64,000 bases of DNA from Hymenobacter amundsenii (GCF_002204745.1 NZ_NIRR01000009.1:1-64000), one strand, 5' to 3'; shown: positions 23,907 to 33,087, counted from the stretch's first letter. Program-made: numbers and translations. Notes: generated from the sequence alone by a model not told the origin.

Positions 23907-26900
23907 ATGACAACATTAGTTGCCCTGATGGGCCGGGCCGGACGGCTCTTGCTGGCCGGTGGGGCCCTGCTACTGGGTACCGCCACCGCTGGCCAGGCCC
24001 AGCGCGTACTCTGGGCCGATGCGGCTCAGATGCCCGCCGCCGCCCGCCCCACCACCCAGGCCCTCACCCACTTCCGGACCGTTGATTTCCAGCTGGAGGC
24101 CGTGGGGGCCGTGTTGCGCACGGCCCCGGCCGAGCGCACCGCCAACCGGGGCGCGGGCACCGTCATTTCGCTGCCCCTGCCCGATGGCACGGCCCAGCGC
24201 TTCCGGGTGAAGCAGGTGCCCACGCTGGCCCCGGCGCTGGCAGCCCGCTACCCCGGCATCCGGACGTACATGGCCCAGGGCCTGGATGATGCCACCGCCA
24301 CCGCCCGCCTCGATATCACGCCCGAGGGCTTCCACGCCCAGATTCTGGCCGCCGGTTACACCGTGTACATCGACCCCACCGGCCGAGGCAGCAAAACCCA
24401 CCTCGTGTTCGAGCGGCGCAACATGCTCATGCCCGCCTTCGTGTGCGCCGTGCCGGCTTCCGATGGCACGGAGCCCGAGGTGAGGCTGACCGATGCCCAA
24501 CGGGCGGCGGCGGCCAACGGCAGCACCCTGCGCACCTACCGGCTGGCGCTGGCCGCCACGGCCGAGTACTCGGCTTTCCATGGCGGCACCAAGGCCAGCG
24601 TGATGGCGGCCATGGCTACCTCCATGAACCGCGTAAACGGTATTTATGAGCGCGAGGTAGCCGTGCGCATGGTCATCGTGGCCAACAACGACAAGCTGAT
24701 TTTCTTTGATGCGGCCACCGACCCCTACACAAACGACAGTGGGAGTGCCATGCTGGGCCAGAACCAGCGCACCGTCGACGACAGCATCGGCACGGCCAAC
24801 TACGATATCGGCCACGTGTTCAGCACCAACGGCGGGGGCGTGGCCCAGCGGCCGGCGGTGTGCATTGCAGATCGAAAGGCCCGGGGCGTAACCGGCACCC
24901 GCAACCCCATCGGCGACGCCTTCGACGTGGACTACGTGGCCCACGAAATGGGCCACCAGTTCGGCGGCGACCACACCTTTAATAGCACCACCAACTCGTG
25001 CGGGGGCAGCAACCGCTCGGCCAATTCGGCTTACGAGCCGGGCTCAGGCACCACCATCATGGCCTACGCCGGCATCTGCGGGACCGACAACCTTCAGCCC
25101 AACTCCGACCCCTACTTTCATTCCCGCAGCTTCGACCAGATTGTGGCCCACATTACGGGGGCGGGCAATTGCGCCGTGGCCACGGCCACCGGCAACGCGG
25201 CCCCCGTGGTGGATGCCGGCCGTAACTACGCCATTCCCGTCAGCACGCCCTTCACGCTTACCGGCGCGGCCACCGATGCCAATAACGACGCCCTCACCTA
25301 CTCCTGGGAGCAGTACAACCTAGGTCCGGCCGGGGCCCCGAACGCGCCCTCGGGCGACGCCCCGATTTTCCGCACCTTCTCGCCTTCCACCAGCCCGGCC
25401 CGCACTTTCCCGCGCCTGGCCGACATTCTCAACAACACCCAGACCCGGGGGGAGCTGCTGCCCAGCTACGGCCGTCGGCTCATCTTCCGCCTCGTGGCCC
25501 GCGACAACCGGGCTGGCGGCGGCGGGGTCGATTACGATTCGATGCACGTGGTGGTGGTGCCTACGGCCGGCCCCTTCGTGCTGACGGCCCCGAACTCGGG
25601 GGCTACCACCTGGCTGGTGGGCGCCCCCCAGCAAGTATCCTGGGACGTGGCCAACACCACCCAGGTCCCCATCGGCGCGGCCAGCGTCGATATTCTGCTT
25701 TCCACTGATGGCGGCCTGACGTTCCCGACCACCCTGCTGGCGGGCACGCCCAACGACGGCTACGAGAACGTAACGCTGCCCGCCGGCGTGGCGGCCACGT
25801 CCCTGGCCCGTATCAAGGTGCAGGCCACGGGCGGAATTTTCTTCGACGTATCGGACCAGAATTTCAAGATTGAGGTACCTACCGGGCCCACCTTCTTCCT
25901 GCAGGGCCCCAACGGGCCGGCCAGCGCCCTGAGCATCTGCCCCGGCAACTCGGCCACCCTGGCCCTCACGGTGGGCCAGCTCCAGGACTTTGCGGGTTCG
26001 GTAACGCTGTCGGCGCTTAATCTGCCAACTGGCCTTACGGTTGCGTATGCCAACTCTACCGTGGCCGCCGGAGCCGGCACCACGGCCACCATCAGCGCGG
26101 CCGCTGGCACGGCGGCCGGCACCTACATTATTCAGCTGGCCGGCAGCAGCGGTGGCGTGGTCCGAACGCTCGATGTGCGGGTGGTTGTCCGGCCTTTGCT
26201 CACGCAGGCGGTAACCATTACGGCTCCCACCGCCACCAGCGGGCCCACCACCCTGCGCCCGGTTATCAGCTGGAGTTCGGTGCCCGCCTCCTCCGGTTAC
26301 GATGTGCAGCTGGCCCTCGACGCCGGTTTCACTTCGGGCGTTATCACCCAGACCGGGCTGCTGGCCAACAGCTTCGTACCCCCTACCGAGCTGCGGCCGA
26401 ACACCACCTACTACGTGCGGGTGCGGGCCGTGGGCGAGTGCGGGCCGGCCCCGTACTCGGCCGTGGTGTCGTTCACGACTGGCAGCCAGACCTGCCAGAC
26501 CATAGCCGCCACCAATGTGCCCCAGACCATTTCGGCCACGGCCGCGGCCACCGTCACGTCGGTTATTCCGGTCACCAACCCCAACCGCGTATCCAATATC
26601 CGGGTGCGCAACCTGGCCATTACGCACCCCGACGTAAGCGAGCTGGAAATTTCGCTTACCAACCCGGCCGGCCGCCGGGCGGTGCTGTTCCTGCGCACCT
26701 GCCCCGGCACCGGCAACCTCAACCTGAGCTTCGATGATGCCGCTACGGCCCCACCGGCTTGCCCGCTCGTCGGGGGTTCCACGGTGCGCCCCGTCAACTC
26801 GCTGGGCGAACTGCTCAACGACCCGGCCACCGGCAACTGGACGCTCACCATCATCGACAACAAGCCCGGCAACGGCGGCACACTTACGGGCTGGGCCCTG

Positions 26901-27485
26901 GAACTCTGCACCCTCGATGAGGTACCGGCCGCGCCCCAGTCGCTCACGGCCCTGGCCCCCGTGGTGGCGGGCAACGTAGCCGACATCGACCTGCTGTGGC
27001 TGGACAGATCGACCAACGAAACCGGCTTCGAGCTCGAACGCTCCCGGGTGGGCAGCACGGGCTTCGTCAAGATTGCGACCCTGCCGGCCAACACGGTTTT
27101 CTACACCGATAAGGTGACCACCAACGGCCAGTTTTGCTACCGGGTGCGGGCTGTGAATGCCACCGGCGCGTCGGCCTACTCGAACGAGAGCTGCCAGACG
27201 ATTTCCGTGATTACGGCCGCGGTGGCCGCCGCCCGGCAGGGCATCGAGGTAGGCCCCAACCCGAGCGCCGGCCGCTTCGAGGTGCGCATCGCCAACGACC
27301 AGCGCGGCCCCGTCACGCTGCGCGTCACCGACGCCGTGGGCCGCCAGGTGCTGGCCCGCTCGCTCAGCAAAACCACCCCCACCCTGCAAACCACCCTCGA
27401 CTTAAGCGACCTGCGCACCGGCATCTACCACCTCCACCTCGACCTGCCCAGCGGCACGAGCGTAGTGCGGCTGCTGAAACAGTAG
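23907..27485 (+). CDS. secreted reprolysin-like metalloprotease with T9SS sorting domain
   Basis: A 1192-residue secreted protease. The signal peptide (about 1-32) is followed by a propeptide-like region and a reprolysin-like zinc metalloprotease domain with HEMGHQFGGDH near residues 346-356. Its three His are the zinc ligands and the Glu is the base. Next come an Ig/PKD-like region, fibronectin type III-like modules, and a proprotein-convertase P-type beta domain (about 870-1000, containing LEISLTNPAGRRAVLF). A further fibronectin module precedes the C-terminal T9SS sorting domain (VGPNPSAGRFEVRI ... GIYHLHL). I infer export to the surface or medium for protein degradation. The ATG at 23907 begins the signal; upstream in-frame codons overlap the previous gene. 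Confidence 0.9.
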   Translation: MTTLVALMGRAGRLLLAGGALLLGTATAGQAQRVLWADAAQMPAAARPTTQALTHFRTVDFQLEAVGAVLRTAPAERTANRGAGTVISLPLPDGTAQRFRVKQVPTLAPALAARYPGIRTYMAQGLDDATATARLDITPEGFHAQILAAGYTVYIDPTGRGSKTHLVFERRNMLMPAFVCAVPASDGTEPEVRLTDAQRAAAANGSTLRTYRLALAATAEYSAFHGGTKASVMAAMATSMNRVNGIYEREVAVRMVIVANNDKLIFFDAATDPYTNDSGSAMLGQNQRTVDDSIGTANYDIGHVFSTNGGGVAQRPAVCIADRKARGVTGTRNPIGDAFDVDYVAHEMGHQFGGDHTFNSTTNSCGGSNRSANSAYEPGSGTTIMAYAGICGTDNLQPNSDPYFHSRSFDQIVAHITGAGNCAVATATGNAAPVVDAGRNYAIPVSTPFTLTGAATDANNDALTYSWEQYNLGPAGAPNAPSGDAPIFRTFSPSTSPARTFPRLADILNNTQTRGELLPSYGRRLIFRLVARDNRAGGGGVDYDSMHVVVVPTAGPFVLTAPNSGATTWLVGAPQQVSWDVANTTQVPIGAASVDILLSTDGGLTFPTTLLAGTPNDGYENVTLPAGVAATSLARIKVQATGGIFFDVSDQNFKIEVPTGPTFFLQGPNGPASALSICPGNSATLALTVGQLQDFAGSVTLSALNLPTGLTVAYANSTVAAGAGTTATISAAAGTAAGTYIIQLAGSSGGVVRTLDVRVVVRPLLTQAVTITAPTATSGPTTLRPVISWSSVPASSGYDVQLALDAGFTSGVITQTGLLANSFVPPTELRPNTTYYVRVRAVGECGPAPYSAVVSFTTGSQTCQTIAATNVPQTISATAAATVTSVIPVTNPNRVSNIRVRNLAITHPDVSELEISLTNPAGRRAVLFLRTCPGTGNLNLSFDDAATAPPACPLVGGSTVRPVNSLGELLNDPATGNWTLTIIDNKPGNGGTLTGWALELCTLDEVPAAPQSLTALAPVVAGNVADIDLLWLDRSTNETGFELERSRVGSTGFVKIATLPANTVFYTDKVTTNGQFCYRVRAVNATGASAYSNESCQTISVITAAVAAARQGIEVGPNPSAGRFEVRIANDQRGPVTLRVTDAVGRQVLARSLSKTTPTLQTTLDLSDLRTGIYHLHLDLPSGTSVVRLLKQ

Positions 27486-27497
27486 CGCCTTAGCGCG

Positions 27498-27548
27498 TAA
27501 AACCATACGGCCACCCCGCAGTTTGCGTGGGGTGGCCGTATGGTTTTA
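27498..27548. terminator. bidirectional terminator
   Basis: 20-bp perfect arms (27498-27517 and 27529-27548) with A-rich and T-rich ends lie between the convergent metalloprotease and lipoprotein genes. Confidence 0.88.
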
Positions 27549-27588
27549 CAGGTGTTTATGAAGGGGGCAGAGCTTACACGAAGCGGCA

Positions 27589-27676
27589 GTAGCGCGAAGC
27601 TTCTGCTTCGCGTTTCGTTGCTGGCTATATCAGTCGCTTTCGTGCTGCGAAACGCGAAGCAGAAGCTTCGCGCTAC
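27589..27676. repeat. REP-like palindrome with GTAGCGCGAAGC ends
   Basis: The left arm (27589-27617) and the right arm (27648-27676) are fully complementary over 29 bp with a 30-bp loop. The arms are themselves near-palindromic. A shorter relative sits at 43865-43892. Confidence 0.75.
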
Positions 27677-27722
27677 AAGCCTACAGCCCCTTTCGCGAAG
27701 GTCCCGAACTAGATAAAACCAT

Positions 27723-28364
27723 TCAAAAACGGATGGTAACTGTTACCGTGTCGAGGCTGGGAATAGTAAGTTTCTGTTGGTATTCAGTAACTGTTCTTCC
27801 AACATCTTGCCTTACAGTCCAACACAAGGATGCATTTGGAATATTAGCACCAGTGGCAATCACGAAGCTTTCCTCTCGTTGGAGCGGAAGTCTGAAATTA
27901 TAATCCTTAGGGCCTATACATCCCACGAATAACATTCCCTCGCCAATGGTAGGCGGCTCGTCGATAATGCGCACGCGCACCCAGCCGGGGGCCTGCACGG
28001 GGATTCGCAGGTTGCGGTTGGTGCGGCCATTCTCCACCTCCACGCCCTGATCGACCGAGAAGTGGCCCAGCGGGCCGTAGGCGTCGAGGCGGTAGGTCTT
28101 GCCTCTATCGGCCTCGAAGGTGAAGGCGAACTTGCCGTCGGCATCGGTCCGGTAGGGGCCACCCAGCGCCGGGCCGTAGCCCCCGCCCCCGCTGCTGCCC
28201 CCGCCCGAAAAGGCGTGCACCTGCACCTCAGCATTGGGCACGGGCTGATCCGTATCTTTGTCCACCACCAGGCCCGACACCAACGTGGGACCCTCTTTGC
28301 CGCAACTGCTCAGTAGCAGCAGCAACAGGGTGGCACTACTCGAAAGCAAATAAGAACGAAGCAT
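27723..28364 (-). CDS. tandem lipoprotein paralogue A, carboxypeptidase-regulatory-like
   Basis: A 213-residue lipoprotein; the signal ends in LLSSC with Cys at about residue 21. A carboxypeptidase-regulatory-like beta domain follows (LVSGLVVDKDTDQPVPNAEV), with a Gly/Ser-rich loop (SGGGSSGGGGYG). Next come a segment that is nearly identical in all three copies up to RIIDEPPT, a middle part unique to this copy (MLFVGCIGPKDYNF to QKLT), and the shared ending IPSLDTVTVTIRF. The ATG at 28364 is chosen because it starts the signal peptide. It is the last of three tandem genes. Ligand unknown. Confidence 0.8.
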   Translation of the reverse strand: MLRSYLLSSSATLLLLLLSSCGKEGPTLVSGLVVDKDTDQPVPNAEVQVHAFSGGGSSGGGGYGPALGGPYRTDADGKFAFTFEADRGKTYRLDAYGPLGHFSVDQGVEVENGRTNRNLRIPVQAPGWVRVRIIDEPPTIGEGMLFVGCIGPKDYNFRLPLQREESFVIATGANIPNASLCWTVRQDVGRTVTEYQQKLTIPSLDTVTVTIRF

Positions 28365-28427
28365 GGCTAGAGGCTGAAAGGGAACCATAGTTGATGTATC
28401 GCAGCAGCTTACACATTGCAAAACCGT

Positions 28428-29066
28428 TTAGAACCGGATGGTAACGGTTACCGTGTCGAGGCTGGGAATATTGATGTCTTGATGGCCCTCAATCTCTGTT
28501 TTCCGAGCGTAATCCTTTATTATCCAAGAAACTTTGCTTGGAATATGGGCTCCTATATAGCGTACAAATGTTTCATCCTGCATTAGTGATAAACCTGATG
28601 AATAACCTGGATTGCCAAATCCTCCCACTATTATTTGGCCTTCATTAGCAGTAGGCGGCTCGTCGATAATGCGCACACGCACCCAGCCGGGGGCCCGCAC
28701 GGGGATTCGCAGGTTGCGGTTGGTCCGGCCATTCTCCACCTCCACGCCCTGATCGACCGAGAAGTGGCCCAGTGGGCCGTAGGCGTCGAGGCGGTAGGTC
28801 TTGCCTCTATCGGCCTCGAAGGTGAAGGCGAACTTGCCGTCGGCATCGGCCCGGTAGGGGCCACCCAGCGCCGGGCCGTAGCCCCCGCCCCCGCTGCTAC
28901 CCCCGCCCGAAAAGGCGTGCACCTGCACCTCGGCGTTGGGCACGGGCTGATCCGTATCCTTGTCCACCACCAGGCCCAACACCAACGTGGGGCCTTGTTT
29001 AATGCAGCCGCTCAGTAGCAGTAGCAACAGCGCGGCACTACTCGAAAGCAAATAAGAACGAAGCAT
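28428..29066 (-). CDS. tandem lipoprotein paralogue B
   Basis: A 212-residue lipoprotein, the middle of the triplet. The signal and lipobox (LLSGC) are nearly those of paralogue A, and even the roughly 60 bp upstream are almost identical, showing a duplication unit of about 702 bp. The regulatory-like beta domain is shared. The variable region (QIIVGGFGNPGYSS to HQDIN) differs most from the other two. It ends again in IPSLDTVTVTIRF. The function may be surface binding. The three genes are co-directional with short gaps and may form one transcript. Confidence 0.8.
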   Translation of the reverse strand: MLRSYLLSSSAALLLLLLSGCIKQGPTLVLGLVVDKDTDQPVPNAEVQVHAFSGGGSSGGGGYGPALGGPYRADADGKFAFTFEADRGKTYRLDAYGPLGHFSVDQGVEVENGRTNRNLRIPVRAPGWVRVRIIDEPPTANEGQIIVGGFGNPGYSSGLSLMQDETFVRYIGAHIPSKVSWIIKDYARKTEIEGHQDINIPSLDTVTVTIRF

Positions 29067-29129
29067 GGCTAAAGGCTGGAAGGGAACCATAGTTGATGTA
29101 TCGCAGCAGCTTACACATTGCAAAACCGT

Positions 29130-29759
29130 TCAAAAACGGATGGTAACGGTTACCGTGTCGAGGCTGGGAATAGTAATGTTTTGATGATAATCGGTAGTGG
29201 TTTTCTCTTCATATAGTGTGACAGTCCAAGATAGCCTACTTGGGATATTAGCACCAGTAGCAATCACGAAGGTTTCCACTTGTTGGAGCGGAAGCCTAAA
29301 GGTGTAACCTTTCGGGCCTATACCTCCTATGATCAATACTCCTTCACTAATGGTCGGCGGCTCGTCGATAATGCGCACGCGCACCCAGCCGGGGGCCTGC
29401 ACGGGGATTCGCAGGTTGCGGTTAGTGCGCCCGTTGGCTACCTCCACCCCCTGATCGACCGAGAAGTGGCCCAGCGGGCCGTAGGCGTCCAGTCTGTAGG
29501 TCTTGCCTCTATCGGCTTCGAAGGTGAAGGCGAACTTGCCGTCGGCATCGGCCCGGTAGGGACCACCCAGCGCCGGGCCGTAGCCCCCGCCTCCGCTGCT
29601 GCCCCCGCCCGAAAAGGCGTGCACCTGCACCTCGGCGTTAGGCACGGGCTGATCCGTATCCTTGTCCACCACCAGGCCCGACACTAACGTGGGGCCTTGT
29701 TTAGTGCAGCCGCTCAGCAGCAGCGCGGCACTTATTGAAATGAGGATAAAATGGCGCAT
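29130..29759 (-). CDS. tandem lipoprotein paralogue C
   Basis: A 209-residue lipoprotein, the first of the triplet. It has a different signal peptide (MRHFILISISAALLLSGC) from the other two and its own promoter-like element upstream. From TKQGPTLVSGLVVDKDTDQP onward it is nearly identical to its neighbours until RIIDEPPT. It then has a distinct middle (VLIIGGIGPKGYTFRLPLQQ) closer to paralogue A. The C-terminus is shared. I infer that this is the ancestral copy and that A and B arose by later tandem duplication. Confidence 0.8.
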   Translation of the reverse strand: MRHFILISISAALLLSGCTKQGPTLVSGLVVDKDTDQPVPNAEVQVHAFSGGGSSGGGGYGPALGGPYRADADGKFAFTFEADRGKTYRLDAYGPLGHFSVDQGVEVANGRTNRNLRIPVQAPGWVRVRIIDEPPTISEGVLIIGGIGPKGYTFRLPLQQVETFVIATGANIPSRLSWTVTLYEEKTTTDYHQNITIPSLDTVTVTIRF

Positions 29760-29783
29760 GGCAGTAAGTTGACAGGAATACTT

Positions 29784-29813
29784 CAAGTATACCTCTTTCC
29801 CAAGCCGTGCAAA
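29784..29813 (-). promoter_or_regulatory. candidate promoter for the lipoprotein triplet
   Basis: On the minus strand TTTG (29813-29810) is followed after 18 bp by TATACTTG (29791-29784), one mismatch from the Bacteroidetes -7 box. It lies 25 bp before the ATG at 29759. Confidence 0.45.
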
Positions 29814-29972
29814 ATCAAAAGTCGTTCTTAATCAGACTTTACAAACCGACAATAAATACGGTTATACAAGCATAGCATTCAGTTTTCGCCTTTCTATTGC
29901 GGACTTTTGAGATATACGATATTGCGACCGAGCGGACGAATGGCGCACCGCCCAAGCCCCTAATACATATCC

Positions 29973-32159
29973 TCAAAACCGGTACCGCAGCTGAGCTTTC
30001 ACGTCGGAGCGGCGGTTGCCCTGGATTTCGTCGAGGCCCGAGCCGACGGTGGTTTGGTGGCGGTAGTGGGTGTCGGCGTAGCGGAGCCAGAGGGTGAGGT
30101 GGCGGTTGCATTCGAACTGGGCCAGCACGTAGGTGCGGGTGCCCTGTCCGGCGAGTACCGGGATGGAGAAGGCGTAGAGCACGTCCTGCTCGAACACGTA
30201 CTGGCGGGTGTCGTAGTCGTCGGTGTCGAAGAGGGCGTAGCGGGCCGAGAGGCGCAGGCGGCGCAGGGGCTGCACGGTTACGTCCTGGGCCAGCACGTAG
30301 CCGTGGCGGGCGGGGCCGCCGTCTTCGCGGTACTCGGTGCCCTGCACCCGGGTGCGTAGGCTCAGGGCGGGCAGTGGGCGGGTATCGTAGTAGAAAAGCA
30401 GACTCCGGCGGCGGGTGGGCACGAGTAAGGGTACAGGCCGCAGCGTGTCGGCATCGTAGGGCTTGGTGCGCTGGCGGAGCTGGGCATAGAGCAGGCTGGT
30501 TTTGGTGGGGCTGAAGGTGAGGCGCAGCAGCCAGTCGTGGCCGGTGCTGGGGGCCCCGACCTGGTAGCGCAGCCACGGGAAGCGGAACCGGTCGTAGTAG
30601 GCCGAAGCCTCCCAACGGGGCGCCGGCCGCACTTTCAGGCCCAGGTACAGCCCGCTCTCGTTGATGTTGCGCGAATTCTCCCCGAACGCGTTGCCGTAGA
30701 GCGTGTGGAAGTTGCGGGCGTAATGGCGGTGCAGCACCGACACATCGACGGCCGGCGCGAGGCTAGCCAGCAGCCCGTTCACGGTGCCCAGGCCGCCGCC
30801 CGAGCTACGGGCCGTTTCGCCGAACAGCAGCAGGTTGCGCCACACATAGCTGTAGTTTGCGCCCAGGGCCAAGTTATGGCCGCCGCGTAGCTCGTACTTG
30901 TTATACAGCGCATCGCGGCGCTGCACGGGCTTATCGTACTGGGTATTAACGGCCGTAAGGCCCAGTTGCAGGTCGCTGTTGGGGCTGGTGTACTGGGCGT
31001 GGCCGCCAAGTACGGTTTCCTGCAGGGCGGCGCGGTTGGCCACCTCGGTAGGCGTGCGGTGCAGGCCCGAGAGCTGCAGCCCAGAAGTGAACTCGCGGAA
31101 CTCGGCCAGCGAATCGCGGGCCTGCTGAATGGAGGCATCAACCCGCTTGCGGGAGCCGAACACGGTGGCCCGCACCGTGGGCGTAAGGGCCACCGTGGCC
31201 GCTGCACCCCGAAAAAACGAGTTTTCGAGCACCGAGGCGTAGGGCCGTACGCCCACCGAGCTGCGGCGCAACGTGGTAATGGTTTCGGCCCCTTTGCCCA
31301 CCACGAACCCCGACGAGAGCAGCAGCCCCTGCCCGAACTGCAGCTGGTAGTCGCCCAGGGCCAGCGTTTTCAGTCTCCCCCGCTCCTGCACCACAAAGTG
31401 GGCCGAGTAAAAATCGGCCCCGTAGCGGCGGGTGGCGGGGTTCCAGACGAGCTGCTCGCCGGCGTCTTTTTCGGCCGTGAAACCCAGGCTGAAATCGCGG
31501 CTCCGGCTCACGCGGTAGCGCAGCAGCAGCTTGTCGGGCGAGCCCAGGTAGCGGGTGGCGGGGCGGCCGGTGCTCGTGGTGTCGGCGGCACCGTAGCCAG
31601 GGCGGCCCTGCACGGTGCGCTCGTAGCGCAGAAACAGGGCGTTGTTTTCTTCGCTTCGGATGCGCTGCCATAGGCTACCCCGGGCCGCGTTGGGGTCGGC
31701 AGTCAACACCGCCACGAAAGGCGCGATGCGGTAGATGGTGCGCAAATCGAAGCCCTCCACGCTTTGCAGCTCGTACAAACTCAGCAGCAGGCCGTTTTGC
31801 TGGCGGTGCTCCAGCAGGTGCGTTATCTGGGTTTCGGAGAGCAGCAGCAGGCTCCGGAGCTCGTCGCGACTGGCGACGTTGAGGTTGAGCGGGGTCTGAT
31901 AGTAGAGCAGCAGCGTTTCGTAGAGGTCCTCGTAGGGCACGCTGTTCTCATCGGTCTGGATTTCGGCGAACAGCTCCTGAGTGAGCCGGTCGAGGTCGGG
32001 CAGCGGCGGGCGCGGGAATTCCTGAGCCTGGGCAGCAGCAGACTGGAGCAGCAGCGCAACCAGCACCACGGCGCTGGCAACTATGGCCCGGACTTTAGTC
32101 CGTAGCCCGGCCGTAAAAACAGAACCTAATAAGCGGGCTACGGACTGAAGTCGGGCCAC
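29973..32159 (-). CDS. helix-hairpin-helix / outer-membrane barrel protein
   Basis: A 728-residue exported protein. The signal peptide is followed by a helix-hairpin-helix segment at about residues 90-150 (LNLNVASRDELRSLL ... LQSVEGFDL) resembling ComEA-type repeats. A long beta-rich region ends in AQLRYRF, a C-terminal aromatic typical of outer-membrane barrels. Such proteins are common in Bacteroidetes and their role is unclear. The only usable start appears to be the GTG at 32159, which lies in one arm of a palindromic repeat; the signal's hydrophobic core begins about 27 residues later. It follows the next gene by 22 bp, probably as one operon. Confidence 0.75.
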   Translation of the reverse strand: MARLQSVARLLGSVFTAGLRTKVRAIVASAVVLVALLLQSAAAQAQEFPRPPLPDLDRLTQELFAEIQTDENSVPYEDLYETLLLYYQTPLNLNVASRDELRSLLLLSETQITHLLEHRQQNGLLLSLYELQSVEGFDLRTIYRIAPFVAVLTADPNAARGSLWQRIRSEENNALFLRYERTVQGRPGYGAADTTSTGRPATRYLGSPDKLLLRYRVSRSRDFSLGFTAEKDAGEQLVWNPATRRYGADFYSAHFVVQERGRLKTLALGDYQLQFGQGLLLSSGFVVGKGAETITTLRRSSVGVRPYASVLENSFFRGAAATVALTPTVRATVFGSRKRVDASIQQARDSLAEFREFTSGLQLSGLHRTPTEVANRAALQETVLGGHAQYTSPNSDLQLGLTAVNTQYDKPVQRRDALYNKYELRGGHNLALGANYSYVWRNLLLFGETARSSGGGLGTVNGLLASLAPAVDVSVLHRHYARNFHTLYGNAFGENSRNINESGLYLGLKVRPAPRWEASAYYDRFRFPWLRYQVGAPSTGHDWLLRLTFSPTKTSLLYAQLRQRTKPYDADTLRPVPLLVPTRRRSLLFYYDTRPLPALSLRTRVQGTEYREDGGPARHGYVLAQDVTVQPLRRLRLSARYALFDTDDYDTRQYVFEQDVLYAFSIPVLAGQGTRTYVLAQFECNRHLTLWLRYADTHYRHQTTVGSGLDEIQGNRRSDVKAQLRYRF
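32084..32158. repeat. palindromic repeat inside the 5' coding end
   Basis: The arms at 32091-32109 and 32134-32152 match with one mismatch, and the match extends imperfectly to 32084 and 32158. The element supplies the first 25 codons of the barrel-protein gene, including its putative GTG start. Confidence 0.65.
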
Positions 32160-32181
32160 ATTTTACCCGCCACTCCCGTCC

Positions 32182-33087
32182 TCATGGCCGGCTGGGTTTG
32201 GCCCACACGTAGGCGGCGCTTAGCTGCTGGCTCAGGCCCAGGGTTTCGTGCCAGCCGGCCGCGTAATCGATGCGGAAGGCTCCGGTGCGCAGGCCCACGC
32301 CGCCCGTCAGCTGGCTGGTGAGCGTGCTCAGGCCGGCCCGCAACGCTAAGGCCGGCAGCGGCAGATATTCGAGGCCGGCCTTGAAGTCGGCATCCTGCTC
32401 CACGTCTTTCTCGGTTTCCACCAGCAGCAACATTTTTTCGGCGGGCCGCCAGGCTAGCCCGGCCCGCAGCACGGTGGGTAGGCGCTCGTCCTGGTACTCG
32501 GCCAGCCGGGCCTGGTTGAAGTTGTAGAGCGTGGCCCCGAAAGTGAGCTTGCGCGGAATGATATCGGCCTGCCCGCCCAGCGAGGCGGCAACCGTGCGGT
32601 GGCTACCAAGAGCCTGAATGCTGGTTTGCAGCACTTCCACCCGTGCCCCCACCCGCACGGTGCCTAATTGGTAGCCGTAGCCCAGCCCCAGCCGCTGCTC
32701 GGAGTACAGCTGGCCCCCAAACCGCTGGGCCGTGAAGCCCAGCGTGCCATAGCGCGGCGCATCGGCCCCGGCTACGGCGGCGGTTACGCCCGCCACTGGT
32801 GCGGCGGGAGCGGCATTATTCCGGTAGCCAATAGGCACGGCCATCACCAGCGAAGCAGTATTGAGGGTGGGCAGCAGGTAGCGGTTTTCGGCCCCCACAC
32901 CCACCGTGGGCCGGTTGAGTTGGCCCAGCGCGGCGGCGTTGCTGGCCCCGGCCCAGCCGTCGTCGGCCAGTACAGAGCCAATCTGGCCCAAGGCGGCCGC
33001 ACGGGCGCCCCACAAGCCGGGGCCCTGGGCGTGGGCCGCCGGCAGTGCCCCCAGCCCCAGGGCCAGGCATAAGTATAGTTTCACCAT
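32182..33087 (-). CDS. PorV/PorQ-like outer-membrane protein
   Basis: A 301-residue exported protein with a signal peptide ending in PAAHAQ. The mature start, LWGARAAALGQIGSVLADDGWAG, and the repeating Gly/aromatic strands resemble the PorV/PorQ-like FadL-type barrels that accompany type IX secretion. The assignment is by pattern only. The ATG at 33087 begins the signal. It lies 22 bp upstream of the helix-hairpin-helix gene and the two are probably co-transcribed. It might help assemble or anchor secreted proteins, or be an unrelated small barrel. Confidence 0.65.
   Translation of the reverse strand: MVKLYLCLALGLGALPAAHAQGPGLWGARAAALGQIGSVLADDGWAGASNAAALGQLNRPTVGVGAENRYLLPTLNTASLVMAVPIGYRNNAAPAAPVAGVTAAVAGADAPRYGTLGFTAQRFGGQLYSEQRLGLGYGYQLGTVRVGARVEVLQTSIQALGSHRTVAASLGGQADIIPRKLTFGATLYNFNQARLAEYQDERLPTVLRAGLAWRPAEKMLLLVETEKDVEQDADFKAGLEYLPLPALALRAGLSTLTSQLTGGVGLRTGAFRIDYAAGWHETLGLSQQLSAAYVWAKPSRP

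Noticed and set aside
25320..27389. A 689-codon open frame antisense to the metalloprotease
   Set aside because: It mirrors the codon bias of the real gene, is Gly/Arg/His-rich and has no recognisable motif.
29839..30615. A 258-codon Pro/Arg-rich frame overlapping the end of the barrel-protein gene
   Set aside because: It is a shifted frame of the same strand, with composition typical of frame-shifted GC-rich coding DNA.
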